DNA of 64,000 nucleotides from JAIEPT01 sp038217425 (lineage in GTDB: Bacteria > Planctomycetota > Planctomycetia > Gemmatales > Gemmataceae): contig JBBQPM010000007.1 of assembly GCA_038217425.1 (NCBI GenBank), positions 1 to 64,000 of the forward strand, written 5' to 3'. Numbering within the stretch: position 1 is the stretch's first letter; each line of letters starts with the position of its first letter. The position numbers were made by a program, and so were the translations under genes. Shown piece by piece: positions 53,968 to 62,088 of the stretch. The notes under the pieces are model-generated. The model did not search any database and was not told the origin of the DNA. It was given only the letters and a program-made list of their open reading frames with translations.

Positions 53968-56253
53968 TTAACGCCGGCTGAAGAAGTTCAAGAGGTTCTG
54001 CAACCCCGTCACCAGGTTATTGAGTAGCGTGCTAACTCCGGCCGGGACGGTCGTCGGCAGCACGATCGGGTAAGAGTAGTATAGCGAGTTCGACTGCATC
54101 GTCTCGACCGACGCCACCACCGATTTGAGCAACCCTTGACCCGCGGGGATCTTCACCACCAGCTTCGTTCCCGTACTGTCGACGCTCATCGGGACGGCGA
54201 GGACTCCGCCGATCGTGACGCTGTTTTTCGCGAGATCGGTCGCGAAGTAGCTCCCCGTGAGCGTCAAGTATTGGTTGTCGGCACTCGCCTTGGCGTCGAG
54301 CAAGTTCGGGACGTACGAATAACTCAGCGAATTGGAGATCATCCCGTCGACGGAAACGGTTACCGATTTGTTCGCGCCCCAGCCGTTGGGGACCGTGACG
54401 ACCAGCGACGTGCCGGCGGTGTTGACGCTGACGAGCGCGGCGGGGACGCCATCGACTTTCACGACGTTCTTGGCGATCGTTGGGGAGAAGTTAGAGCCGA
54501 TGATCGTCAAGACGCCGTTGCTGCCGGGAGTCGTTTGCGTGAGGACCGGAACGTAGTGATAGCTGAGCGAGTTGGAGGGCTGGCCGTCGATTTTGACGAC
54601 GACGGGGTGGTTCGCGCCGGAGCCGGCGGGAACCCGAACCACGAGCTGCGTGCTCGAAGCGGTCACGACCGTTGCCGATTTCCCGCCGACGGTGACGACG
54701 TTTCTACTGGGCGTCGGCGAGAAGCTCGTGCCGATCAGCGTCACCGTCCCGTTTGCACCAGGCGCGAGGAGGGATAGCATCGGGATGTAAGTGAAGGTCA
54801 AAATGTTGGACGATACGCCGCGGACCTGAGCGACGACGGCGTTGTTGGCACCCGAACCGGCGGGAATCGTGACGATCAACTTCGTGCCGAGGGGATCGAC
54901 GCTCACCGCGGGCGCCGGCTTGCCTCCCAATGTCACCACGTTGTCGGCGAGCTTGGCGGAAAAGTTCGAACCGAAGATCGTCATCTGCGTGCCGGCGGGG
55001 ACGGTGCTGCTAGAGGGAGATAGCGAAGTCAGAACGGGGTTCAGATACGCGAAGTTCGCGATCTTGCTGGCACCGGTGGTTTGGCCCGCTACCGTGACGA
55101 CGATGGCGTTGCTCGGCCCCGTGCCGGCGGGGGCGATGACGACCAACTTGTTGTGCGTCTGCGGGACGGCTGCGGGAGTCGCCGACTTGCCTCCGATGGT
55201 CACGATCGGGGATAGGCCGAAGTTGCTTCCTTCGATAGTCACCAGCGTGCCCCCGAGGAAGGAACCGCTGCTGGGGCTCACGGCGGAGATGGTCGGCGGG
55301 TCGTACGAGAACGAAGCGGGCGCGCTGAGTTGGGATCCGACGCGGACGACGACTTGCTTGTTGCTCCCTTCTCCGGCCGGGGTTTTCACGACCAGTTGAT
55401 AGCGCGTGATGGGAGCGGCGGGCGTGCCGCGAACCACCGTCGTCATGCTGACGAAGGTCGCGGTCGCGCCGCCGATCTGGACGATCGGGGCGGCGCCGAA
55501 ATTGTCTCCTTCGATCGTGATCGAGGTGTTCCCCGAGGTCGGGCCCTTCGCGGGAGCGATCGAGACGATCTTCGGAGCGCCGTAGCTATAGGACGCCGAG
55601 GGGCTGGCTTGCCCGGCGACGGTCACGATCACTTCCCTACCGAGGCCTTCGCCTTCGGGAGCCAGGACCTTGAGCTGATACAGCATATCCGCGGTCGAAC
55701 CTGTCCCTTGCACGATCGTCGTCAGGCTCACGAAAGTCGCCGGGATGCCGCCGATCGTGGCGGAAGCAGCGGTTCCGAAGTTGTATCCCTCGATGAAAAC
55801 GACGTTGCCGCCCAGCGTGGATGCGTTGTCGGTCTTGACGTTGGCGATCGTCGGCCGGTCGTAAGCGAAGTTGATCGGTGCGCTGGTCAGCGTCGAAACC
55901 CTGACGACGAGTTCGTTGACCGCCCCCATGCCGGCAGGGATGGTTGCTTTGATTTGATAGAGCGAAACGCCGTTGACCGTGACGAGCGTGGGCGGGCCGA
56001 TCGACGGGGCGGTTTTGCCGTTGATGACGGCGTAGCCGCTGGTCCCGAAGTCGGTTCCGAGGATTGTGATTACGTCCCCGCCGCCGGTGCTCGCGCGAGT
56101 GACGCTGTACGATTCGATCGCCGGCTTGTCGTAGGAGAAGAACGCCGGCGCCGAGGTTCGAGAGCCGAGGGTAATGACCTTGACTTCTTGAAGGACGCCT
56201 TCGCCTGCAGGCGTCTTGACGACGAGCGATTTGCCGTCGGAACCGACGGACAC
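53968..56253 (-). CDS. TIG/IPT-repeat surface protein, 5'-truncated
   Basis: A 761-codon open frame from a GTG, made of about eight IPT/TIG immunoglobulin-like repeats, e.g. APKIVSIAPAKGPTSGNTSI, PPTISAVSPSSGSFLGGTLV and GSNFGLSPIVTIGGKSA, preceded by the C-terminal half of another. There is no signal peptide. The frame enters mid-repeat (GSTAEIVSVGSDGKSLVVKT) directly from a WD40 remnant in another frame, so the real N-terminus is missing. It was originally a secreted adhesin-like or envelope protein; as sequenced it is likely non-functional. The terminal LLNFFSRR is intact. Confidence 0.8.
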   Translation of the reverse strand: MSVGSDGKSLVVKTPAGEGVLQEVKVITLGSRTSAPAFFSYDKPAIESYSVTRASTGGGDVITILGTDFGTSGYAVINGKTAPSIGPPTLVTVNGVSLYQIKATIPAGMGAVNELVVRVSTLTSAPINFAYDRPTIANVKTDNASTLGGNVVFIEGYNFGTAASATIGGIPATFVSLTTIVQGTGSTADMLYQLKVLAPEGEGLGREVIVTVAGQASPSASYSYGAPKIVSIAPAKGPTSGNTSITIEGDNFGAAPIVQIGGATATFVSMTTVVRGTPAAPITRYQLVVKTPAGEGSNKQVVVRVGSQLSAPASFSYDPPTISAVSPSSGSFLGGTLVTIEGSNFGLSPIVTIGGKSATPAAVPQTHNKLVVIAPAGTGPSNAIVVTVAGQTTGASKIANFAYLNPVLTSLSPSSSTVPAGTQMTIFGSNFSAKLADNVVTLGGKPAPAVSVDPLGTKLIVTIPAGSGANNAVVAQVRGVSSNILTFTYIPMLSLLAPGANGTVTLIGTSFSPTPSRNVVTVGGKSATVVTASSTQLVVRVPAGSGANHPVVVKIDGQPSNSLSYHYVPVLTQTTPGSNGVLTIIGSNFSPTIAKNVVKVDGVPAALVSVNTAGTSLVVTVPNGWGANKSVTVSVDGMISNSLSYSYVPNLLDAKASADNQYLTLTGSYFATDLAKNSVTIGGVLAVPMSVDSTGTKLVVKIPAGQGLLKSVVASVETMQSNSLYYSYPIVLPTTVPAGVSTLLNNLVTGLQNLLNFFSRR

Positions 56254-56269
56254 GATTTCCGCAGTCGAA

Positions 56270-56518
56270 CCGGTCGCTGCCGGTGAGAGCCAGCGTGCTG
56301 TCCGCGGAGACTGCCAGGCAGGTGATGTCGCCGGGATGCTCGAACTGCTCCAGAAACGCCTTGGGTTGAGGCAGCGCCGGCGTCTTGGAGGGGAGTTTCG
56401 GATTCGGCGGCACGATGGCGGCGACCTTCGTCTCCGGCGCCTGCACGTCCCAATAACGCAGCGATCGATCCCAGCCGACGGTCGCGAAGACCGTCCCGTC
56501 GGGCAACATCCTGGCCAA
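56270..56518 (-). pseudogene. WD40-repeat remnant
   Basis: About 80 codons read MLPDGTVFATVGWDRSLRYWD, PKAFLEQFEHPGDITCLAVS and ADSTLALTGSDR, the blades of a planctomycete WD40 protein, broken in mid-blade. The junction with the TIG frame is at the shared bases 56269-56277 (GCGACCGGT on the minus strand), pointing to recombination at short homology. Confidence 0.8.
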
Positions 56519-56735
56519 GTACGAACGTAACCTGCACCTCAGCGCCCAGCCGGACTTCGCGGAGAGGGTCCGCTACTTCCTCCTCGATCACGACGTCCAG
56601 GTCGTCCGAATTCATTCCGCCGGCGACTTTTACTCCGTTTCCTATGCTCGAAAGTGGCTCCGCGTCATGCAAAGGCTGCACCGGGTCCACTTCTACTTCT
56701 ACACCCGCTCCTGGCGGCGTACCCGCTTCCAAAGC
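56511..56735 (+). pseudogene. GP88-like remnant
   Basis: The plus-strand frame reads KYERNLHLSAQPDFAERVRY, DVQVVRIHSAGDFYSVSYAR and VHFYFYTRSWR, matching phage/plasmid gene-product-88-type proteins. It lacks both ends: the N-terminus is cut at the WD40 remnant and the C-terminus after TRSWRRTRFQ. No start codon suits the fragment. Confidence 0.65.
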
Positions 56736-56808
56736 GTGCTTAGAACCACCGGTTCCTGTTTCCTTCCTACTTCCTTTCAAACCAAACACCTAAAACGGAG
56801 AAATGACT

Positions 56809-57399
56809 ATGGCTTTTTCCTCGACCGCGAACGGCCGGCCGCAACGCAAGCAGCTTGCAGACCAACTCGATCGCCTTGACGTCATACTCGACGGCCTTGC
56901 CGAAGGTCTCAACGAGGCCGTCGCCAGCGCCGTCCGCGATGGAACTCGACTTGCATTTAAGGATGCTCTGACCGAAATGATGGAGAATCCGACGCAGAGG
57001 ACAACGTTGTACCGGGCTGCCGGCGCCGAGCCATCCAGCATCTCATCGAATCCTGGCCTCGTTTCGTCGATCAAAGCAAAGGTAAGCACCTGGGCAGTCA
57101 CTGCGATGTCGAACCTGAGCGCTATCGTTCTGAGTATCTTGCTTGCTGTAACGTCCGCCGCAGCCACGACGCGCAAAAATCTTATTTGTCAGTTGTCGCG
57201 AGCTTGCCATCCGCTGATCGTAGGCGCCGCCGCCGCCGCCGTCGTCTATTTCTTCGTACCTCCCATAATCGCTGCCGCCGTCGCCAGCATTGGCAGCGGC
57301 GTCGCCTTGATGGCGAGTCGGATTTCCGCGGGAACGAGTCTGCTCCGGCCCAGCACATGCAGGCCTAGTCGTTCTCATGGCGACGCTCGCCGCGGCTAA
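56809..57399 (+). CDS. Hypothetical accessory protein with hydrophobic C-terminus
   Basis: A 196-residue protein starting at ATG 56809, with GGAG eight bases upstream. The N-terminal helix RKQLADQLDRLDVILDGLAE, then GLNEAVASAVRDGTRLAFKD, resembles small planctomycete accessory proteins of unknown function. The C-terminal half has hydrophobic segments (AIVLSILLAVTSAAATT; AAAAAVVYFFVPPIIAAAVA). It lies in a decayed region beside phage-like remnants, but its frame is intact. Confidence 0.6.
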   Translation: MAFSSTANGRPQRKQLADQLDRLDVILDGLAEGLNEAVASAVRDGTRLAFKDALTEMMENPTQRTTLYRAAGAEPSSISSNPGLVSSIKAKVSTWAVTAMSNLSAIVLSILLAVTSAAATTRKNLICQLSRACHPLIVGAAAAAVVYFFVPPIIAAAVASIGSGVALMASRISAGTSLLRPSTCRPSRSHGDARRG

Positions 57400-57528
57400 G
57401 TACCCCGTTCACGCCGGCCGGTCGCTCGTGCAGCACGCACGAATCAGCCCGAGCGGCGTTTTAGAGTTCATTGCAAATTCCCAGCCAGCCCGACGCGGCG
57501 CATGACCCATGTTTAAGGAGAACGAAAT

Positions 57529-57789
57529 ATGACCTTGCAAAGTGCGGGCAGCATCCCGGCGCCTAGTCAATCGGCAACGGCGGAAACGGCAAAATGCGAC
57601 CCGAAGCGGCTCCGCATCGCTGAGCTTATCTCACCTCTCGAAGTTGTGATGAACGCCACGCGCGCGGGTATTCGCTTTGCGGTAGAGGGGCTCCTGCTTA
57701 CCTTTCCTCATGCGCACTTTCTCCCTCGCGACGGTGGCCGAACGGCAACGCTCACCTGCGGCGGCCGCACGGGAGACGTTGAACTCTGA
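57529..57789 (+). CDS. Small hypothetical protein
   Basis: An 86-residue frame with AAGGAG nine bases before ATG. It contains LRIAELISPLEVVMNATRAG and a hydrophobic LLLTFPHAHFL, and ends in a Gly/Arg/Thr-rich tail. No family recognised; it may be a remnant, since neighbours are decayed. Confidence 0.45.
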   Translation: MTLQSAGSIPAPSQSATAETAKCDPKRLRIAELISPLEVVMNATRAGIRFAVEGLLLTFPHAHFLPRDGGRTATLTCGGRTGDVEL

Positions 57790-57839
57790 AAAACCAGTAT
57801 GCGGCCGCCGTCAGGTGCAGCGTTTTGTTCGCCGCGGCT

Positions 57840-58235
57840 TCACAGCGAATCCTGACCGAATCGGGACACAACCCCAGCAACGTAGGGCCCAAACTCGCGC
57901 CACGACTTGATCTCGTTCGAACCGGCCACATACTCTTCGAACGGATACTCGTGGCAATAGATGTCGAAGTTGGCCGGGCCAGGCCGGTCGATGCAAAATC
58001 CCATCATGTCGCCCATACTACGGTGCTCGCCAACGAAACAAAACCGCTCGACCTCTGGCTGGGCGGCGGCCCACTGCTGCGATACTTCGATGACCTGCCG
58101 CGGGTTGTAAAAGTACCAGTGCCTTCCCGACGGCGACCAGCCTGTCGCCGCGCGAAATCGTCGGCAGCGCTCGTCGAGCGAGCGTGCAGCAAACGGGTGG
58201 GCGGAACGTCTTCTTTTCGTTGCGGATCGGATGAG
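57840..58235 (-). pseudogene. SUKH (SMI1/KNR4)-like protein remnant
   Basis: A frame without a start codon reads AHPFAARSLDERCRRFRAAT, GRHWYFYNPRQVIEVSQQWA, GDMMGFCIDRPGPANFDIYC and KSWREFGPYVAGVVSRF before TGA at 57840. The pattern RRFRAATGW, a YNPRQV strand and FCIDRPG is reminiscent of SUKH-fold proteins, often immunity proteins against toxins. The N-terminus is lost where it merges into another gene on the same strand. Confidence 0.5.
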
Positions 58236-58468
58236 ACCTCGGCGGCGCGTTCGGCGGGCGTCGGCGCGGGGGTCGGGGCAGGCGCCTCGGGCTTGGCGTT
58301 GGGCTTGCCCATCACGTACGTCAGCACCATCTTGGCGGCGGTCAGATTGCCTTCGAGGGCCCGCTTCAAGAGAACGCGGGCCAGGGCCTGCAAATCCTCG
58401 AGGCTGACGACGGAAGCGAACGCGGCACGGAACTCGGCGGGCGACGAAAGCGGGGGGCAGGCGATCAT
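58004..58468 (-). CDS. Small accessory protein with abnormal C-terminus
   Basis: The frame begins MIACPPLSSPAEFRAAFASV, then LEDLQALARVLLKRALEGNL and TAAKMVLTYVMGKPNAKPEA, a conserved-looking ~65-residue helical domain with a Pro/Ala-rich end, similar in layout to small planctomycete DNA-packaging or transposon-accessory proteins. Beyond residue ~80 the frame runs out of register over the SUKH-like remnant, so the last ~70 residues are probably spurious. A junction or frameshift lies near 58230. Confidence 0.5.
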   Translation of the reverse strand: MIACPPLSSPAEFRAAFASVVSLEDLQALARVLLKRALEGNLTAAKMVLTYVMGKPNAKPEAPAPTPAPTPAERAAEVSSDPQRKEDVPPTRLLHARSTSAADDFARRQAGRRREGTGTFTTRGRSSKYRSSGPPPSQRSSGFVSLASTVVWAT

Positions 58469-58636
58469 GGCGAATCTCCGACGGCGACGGAATGTGTATA
58501 TATGTATATTATCATTTGGGCACATGACCTGTCAAGCGTTGTTCGCGAGAATTTACGTCAAATGGGGTTGAGCCGCTGCGCACGCGAGGGTTGACCCGAC
58601 CTTGCTTGCGCCGCGGGCTGCCAAAATGTCCGTACA

Positions 58637-58936
58637 ATGCCCCTCGATTTTACCAGACGCCGAACGTCGGTCAAACGTGGACGTCGGGAGGACGACCATG
58701 ATTCTTCCGAAAAGGAACCTGCAGCGGCTACGCCGGAATGACTCGAAAAGGAGTGGGCGGCGAACCTGTTCTCCTTGCTTATTCAGGAGGATGCCGACCG
58801 CAGAAGGTTTCTTCCGTTCGAATCGCGAATAGGAGCGACCGATTTGGAAGCGATGGCGATCTCTCAACTTGCGGCGAGAAACCGAGGGGGCTACAATGCC
58901 AATGTGATTTCCGTCGACTTCGATCCGAAAGGTTGA
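58637..58936 (+). pseudogene. Small gene interrupted by an in-frame TGA
   Basis: From ATG 58637 the frame reads MPLDFTRRRTSVKRGRREDD to TGA at 58739-58741, then continues in register with coding-like LEKEWAANLFSLLIQEDADR, FLPFESRIGATDLEAMAISQ and GGYNANVISVDFDPKG to TGA 58934. Alternatively only the second part is genuine and its start is lost. It ends three bases before the antitoxin-like gene, so the three may have been one cassette. Function unknown. Confidence 0.45.
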
Positions 58937-58939
58937 TTC

Positions 58940-59143
58940 ATGGAAGCTACCGCCGTCGAAATCCCGCGCTCCTGGACGGCAGCGGAATTGCGCCGATTGC
59001 CAGCGGAAGAGCGAGATGCGATTCTCGCTGCTGCTGCCGATTTGGCCGCTGACGAGTACCGGAACAATGCCGCCCTGACCGCATTTGAAGCGTTCGGCGA
59101 AGAGGATCTTTATGTCCACAGCGCTGACGCCCAACCGCGGTGA
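58940..59143 (+). CDS. Antitoxin-like small protein
   Basis: A 67-residue acidic protein (IPRSWTAAELRRLPAEERDA, ILAAAADLAADEYRNNAALT) with the size and acidity of antitoxins paired with MazF/PemK toxins. It overlaps the toxin start by 32 bases, the usual antitoxin-first order. The frame is intact even though the toxin is interrupted. Confidence 0.65.
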   Translation: MEATAVEIPRSWTAAELRRLPAEERDAILAAAADLAADEYRNNAALTAFEAFGEEDLYVHSADAQPR

Positions 59144-59471
59144 AGTCCGGTTCGTGGATTTCGATCCCTCTGTCGGTGCAGAAATCCAGAAGGTACGACC
59201 AGCCTTGGTAATCAGCCTGGATTCGGTCGGCCGATTGCCCTTGCGGTTGGTTGTTCCGCTGACGGACTAGAAGTCGGCATTCGAAAAGTTTCCCTAGCTT
59301 GTTCTAATCCAGGCCGACAGCGATAACGGGTTGAGCAAAGACTCTGGCGCTGATGCGTTTCAAACGAAGTCGGTGTCCGTCGCCCGCTTCGTGCGTTTGC
59401 TCGGAACGGTTTCCGCAACGCATCTCGATGAAGTCGCTTCTGCTGTTGCGTTGTGCGTGGGAGCACCGTGA
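59112..59471 (+). pseudogene. MazF/PemK-type toxin with two Trp-to-amber codons
   Basis: The frame starts MSTALTPNRGEVRFVDFDPS, then VGAEIQKVRPALVISLDSVG and RLPLRLVVPLTD, the classic PemK/MazF RNase N-terminus. It meets TAG at 59268-59270 where family members have Trp (LTDW). Reading on in the same frame gives KSAFEKFP, a second TAG at 59295-59297 (again a common Trp position), then LVLIQADSDNGLSKDSGADA and FQTKSVSVARFVRLLGTVS to TGA 59469. Both ambers are one G-to-A change from TGG. The toxin is probably inactive. Confidence 0.85.
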
Positions 59472-59634
59472 GTGGCGGAATGCCGCTCGCCGCTGTGTGA
59501 CCGCCGGTGTAGGACATTGCCCGACGGTTTGAAACGGTAGGGTGAAAAAGCTCGGCCTTTCGGGTATACTTCAGGTATGCCTGCCTCCTCGGCGCAACGC
59601 GCCGATTCCGACCCCCGGAACTCGAAGGTAACCC

Positions 59635-62076
59635 ATGACGCCTCGGATCCCCCTTCTTTGCATGCTTTCGATCGTGGCGACGGGATGGGCCCTACCCGCA
59701 CAGACCCCCGCTCTGCAGGCGGATTACGACAAGCACGTGAAGCCGTACTTCGCCGTCCATTGCTTCAAATGCCATGGCGAGAAGAAGCCCAAGGGGGATT
59801 TTCGGCTCGACAATTTGCCGCTCGATTTCTCGCTGGCGAAGAACGCGACGCACTGGACCGACGTCATGGATCGGTTGAACGCGGGGACCATGCCGCCGGA
59901 AAACGAGAAACGCCCCGACGCAAAACTGACGGCGGCCGTCGTGGAATGGATCGCGAAACAGTTCGCGGAGACGGAGGCGGTTCGGCTTGCCAAGCGGGCC
60001 AAGGTGACGCACTATCGGCTCTCGCGCGAGGAATACGCCTTTACCATTCGCGATCTCCTGGGTGTGAATTTCGATCCCGCAGGCCCGACGGGTCTGGCGG
60101 ATGACGACGCCTGGCACGGCTTCGAACGGATCGGCTCGGTGCTGTCGCTGGCGCCGTCACACGTGGAGAAATACTTCGCGGCCGCCGAGACGATCCTCGG
60201 CGAAGCGTTTCCGGATCCGTTGCCGCCCAAGACCAAGCCGGCGCCGAAGATCGCGGGGCGCAAACTGGCGATGGACATTCGCGGCGGCGGGCTGGATAAA
60301 GAAACGCTCATCGCCCAGGGAGTGGCGGAGAAAATTCGCGAGCCCCTGTGGCCCAGTCACATGGTGCGCGGGGCGGGGCCTGGCCGGATTTTCGTCCCCG
60401 GCGACTACCGATGCCGGATTCAGGTGAGCGGCCTGAAACCCACGGGAGGCCTGGCGCCGCACTTGAAGTTCTACGTGCCGGAGCTGGATCGCGTGCTGAT
60501 CGAGCAAGACGTGGTGGCGCCGGAAGACGCACCGATCGTGCTGGAGTTCCAGGCCCATCTGCCGGCCGGCGCTTTCAGTTTTTTCTTGATGAACTCCGCT
60601 CCCGGGCCTTCGGTGTTGCCGCGCTCGGGCAGGTCCGACGCGCGCCGGCCGTTCTTCAGCCTGAAGGATCCGACCAGCCGGGCGCCCTGGCAACTCAAGT
60701 TGACCGATGAAGCGGGCGCACCGCTTTGGCCGTTCCTGATCGTCGACTGGGTCGAATGGGACGGGCCGCTCGAAAATGACGGGATCAAGAGCGCTCGAGC
60801 GAAGTATTTGCCGCAGGAATCGGGGAATCTGGCTCAGGCCCGCGCGGCGCTGACGCGTTTCGCCGAGCGGGCGTTCCGCCGACCACTTCAATCAGCCGAG
60901 ACCGATCGCCTCATGAAACTCGTCGAGAAGGAAATCGCGAGTGGCGAGAAGTTCGACGCGGCCGTCAAAACGGGACTGCTCGCGATCATGTGCTCGAAAG
61001 ATTTCCTGTACCTCGTCGAGGGCTCGACGGAGAAGACGCAGACGACGATCACGCCCTGGGAACTCGCCGCCCGGCTTTCGTACTTCCTCTGGAGCAGCCT
61101 GCCGGACGAAACCCTAATTGAGTCAGCCCGCGACGATTCCCTGTCCAGGCCCGACGTTCTCAAGGCGCAAGTCAAACGCATGCTCGCGGACCCCAAGGCC
61201 CAGCGCTTTGCCGAGTCGTTTCCGAAACAATGGCTGCAACTTCGCCACGTCGGCATGTTCCCGCCCGACAAGAAGCTCTATCCCGATTACGACGCGTACC
61301 TCGAAAAGAGTATGGTCAACGAATCGACCGCGTTCTTCCGCGAAGTGCTCGACAAGAATCTCTCCTTGCGGGAATTCCTGGATTCCGACTGGACGATGCT
61401 CAACGCCCGTCTGGCGCTGCACTACGGCATCGCGAACGTCGAAGCGGATCGCTTTCAGCGTGTGGCGCTGCGCCCGGAGGATCATCGCGGCGGGCTGCTG
61501 ACGCATGCGTCGGTATTGAGCCTGACATCGGACGGGCAACGGCATCGTCCGGTGCATCGCGGCAAGTGGATCCTGGAGAGCATTTTCGGCAAGCCGCCGC
61601 CGCCGCCCCCCGCGAACGTCGACGCCATCGAGCCGACGCCTTCGGACAAACCGAAGGCCACGCTGCGCATGAAGCTCGACGCTCACAAGAGCAACGTCAA
61701 CTGTGCCGCGTGCCATCGCAAGATCGATCCGCTGGGACTCGCCTTCGACAATTACGACGCGATCGGCCGGTGGCGCACGATCGAGATGGTGACAGACGGC
61801 GCTGGGGACAATCCCAAGATCGACGCCAGCGGCGAGCTGGCGGACGGGCGCAAATTTGCCGACTCGGTGCAGTTTCGCAAACTGCTGGTTGCGGACATCG
61901 ACGAGTTCGGCGCCGCCTTTACGGAGAAGCTGGCGACCTATGCGTTGCGCCGCACCATGACGATCGACGACCGCGTGCATCTGGCGGCCGTCGCCAAGCA
62001 GAGCAAAGCTGCCGACTACCGCCTGGGTGCGTTGATCGAGGCGTTGGTGCTTTCGGAGTTGTTTCAGCGAAGATGA
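59635..62076 (+). CDS. Planctomycete cytochrome-c protein (DUF1592/1588/1587/1585 family)
   Basis: An 813-residue exported protein with a signal peptide (MTPRIPLLCMLSIVATGWALPA) and a CFKCHG heme-c site (CxxCH) near residue 43. The multi-domain arrangement is typical of these planctomycete proteins: YRLSREEYAFTIRDLLGVNF (DUF1587), RFAERAFRRPLQSAETDRLM and WELAARLSYFLWSSLPDETL (DUF1592), HRPVHRGKWILESIFGKPPP (DUF1588) and a C-terminal DUF1585. A second CAACHRKIDPLG motif is a further heme-like site. Its usual partner DUF1552 gene follows, after an intervening element. Confidence 0.92.
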   Translation: MTPRIPLLCMLSIVATGWALPAQTPALQADYDKHVKPYFAVHCFKCHGEKKPKGDFRLDNLPLDFSLAKNATHWTDVMDRLNAGTMPPENEKRPDAKLTAAVVEWIAKQFAETEAVRLAKRAKVTHYRLSREEYAFTIRDLLGVNFDPAGPTGLADDDAWHGFERIGSVLSLAPSHVEKYFAAAETILGEAFPDPLPPKTKPAPKIAGRKLAMDIRGGGLDKETLIAQGVAEKIREPLWPSHMVRGAGPGRIFVPGDYRCRIQVSGLKPTGGLAPHLKFYVPELDRVLIEQDVVAPEDAPIVLEFQAHLPAGAFSFFLMNSAPGPSVLPRSGRSDARRPFFSLKDPTSRAPWQLKLTDEAGAPLWPFLIVDWVEWDGPLENDGIKSARAKYLPQESGNLAQARAALTRFAERAFRRPLQSAETDRLMKLVEKEIASGEKFDAAVKTGLLAIMCSKDFLYLVEGSTEKTQTTITPWELAARLSYFLWSSLPDETLIESARDDSLSRPDVLKAQVKRMLADPKAQRFAESFPKQWLQLRHVGMFPPDKKLYPDYDAYLEKSMVNESTAFFREVLDKNLSLREFLDSDWTMLNARLALHYGIANVEADRFQRVALRPEDHRGGLLTHASVLSLTSDGQRHRPVHRGKWILESIFGKPPPPPPANVDAIEPTPSDKPKATLRMKLDAHKSNVNCAACHRKIDPLGLAFDNYDAIGRWRTIEMVTDGAGDNPKIDASGELADGRKFADSVQFRKLLVADIDEFGAAFTEKLATYALRRTMTIDDRVHLAAVAKQSKAADYRLGALIEALVLSELFQRR

Positions 62077-62088
62077 AAATCAAGACAT

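Noticed and set aside
59112..59471. Genome-wide recoding of TAG as tryptophan
   Set aside because: Many intact genes in the window (for example lipA, tssA and the hydrolase ending at 7082) end normally at TAG.
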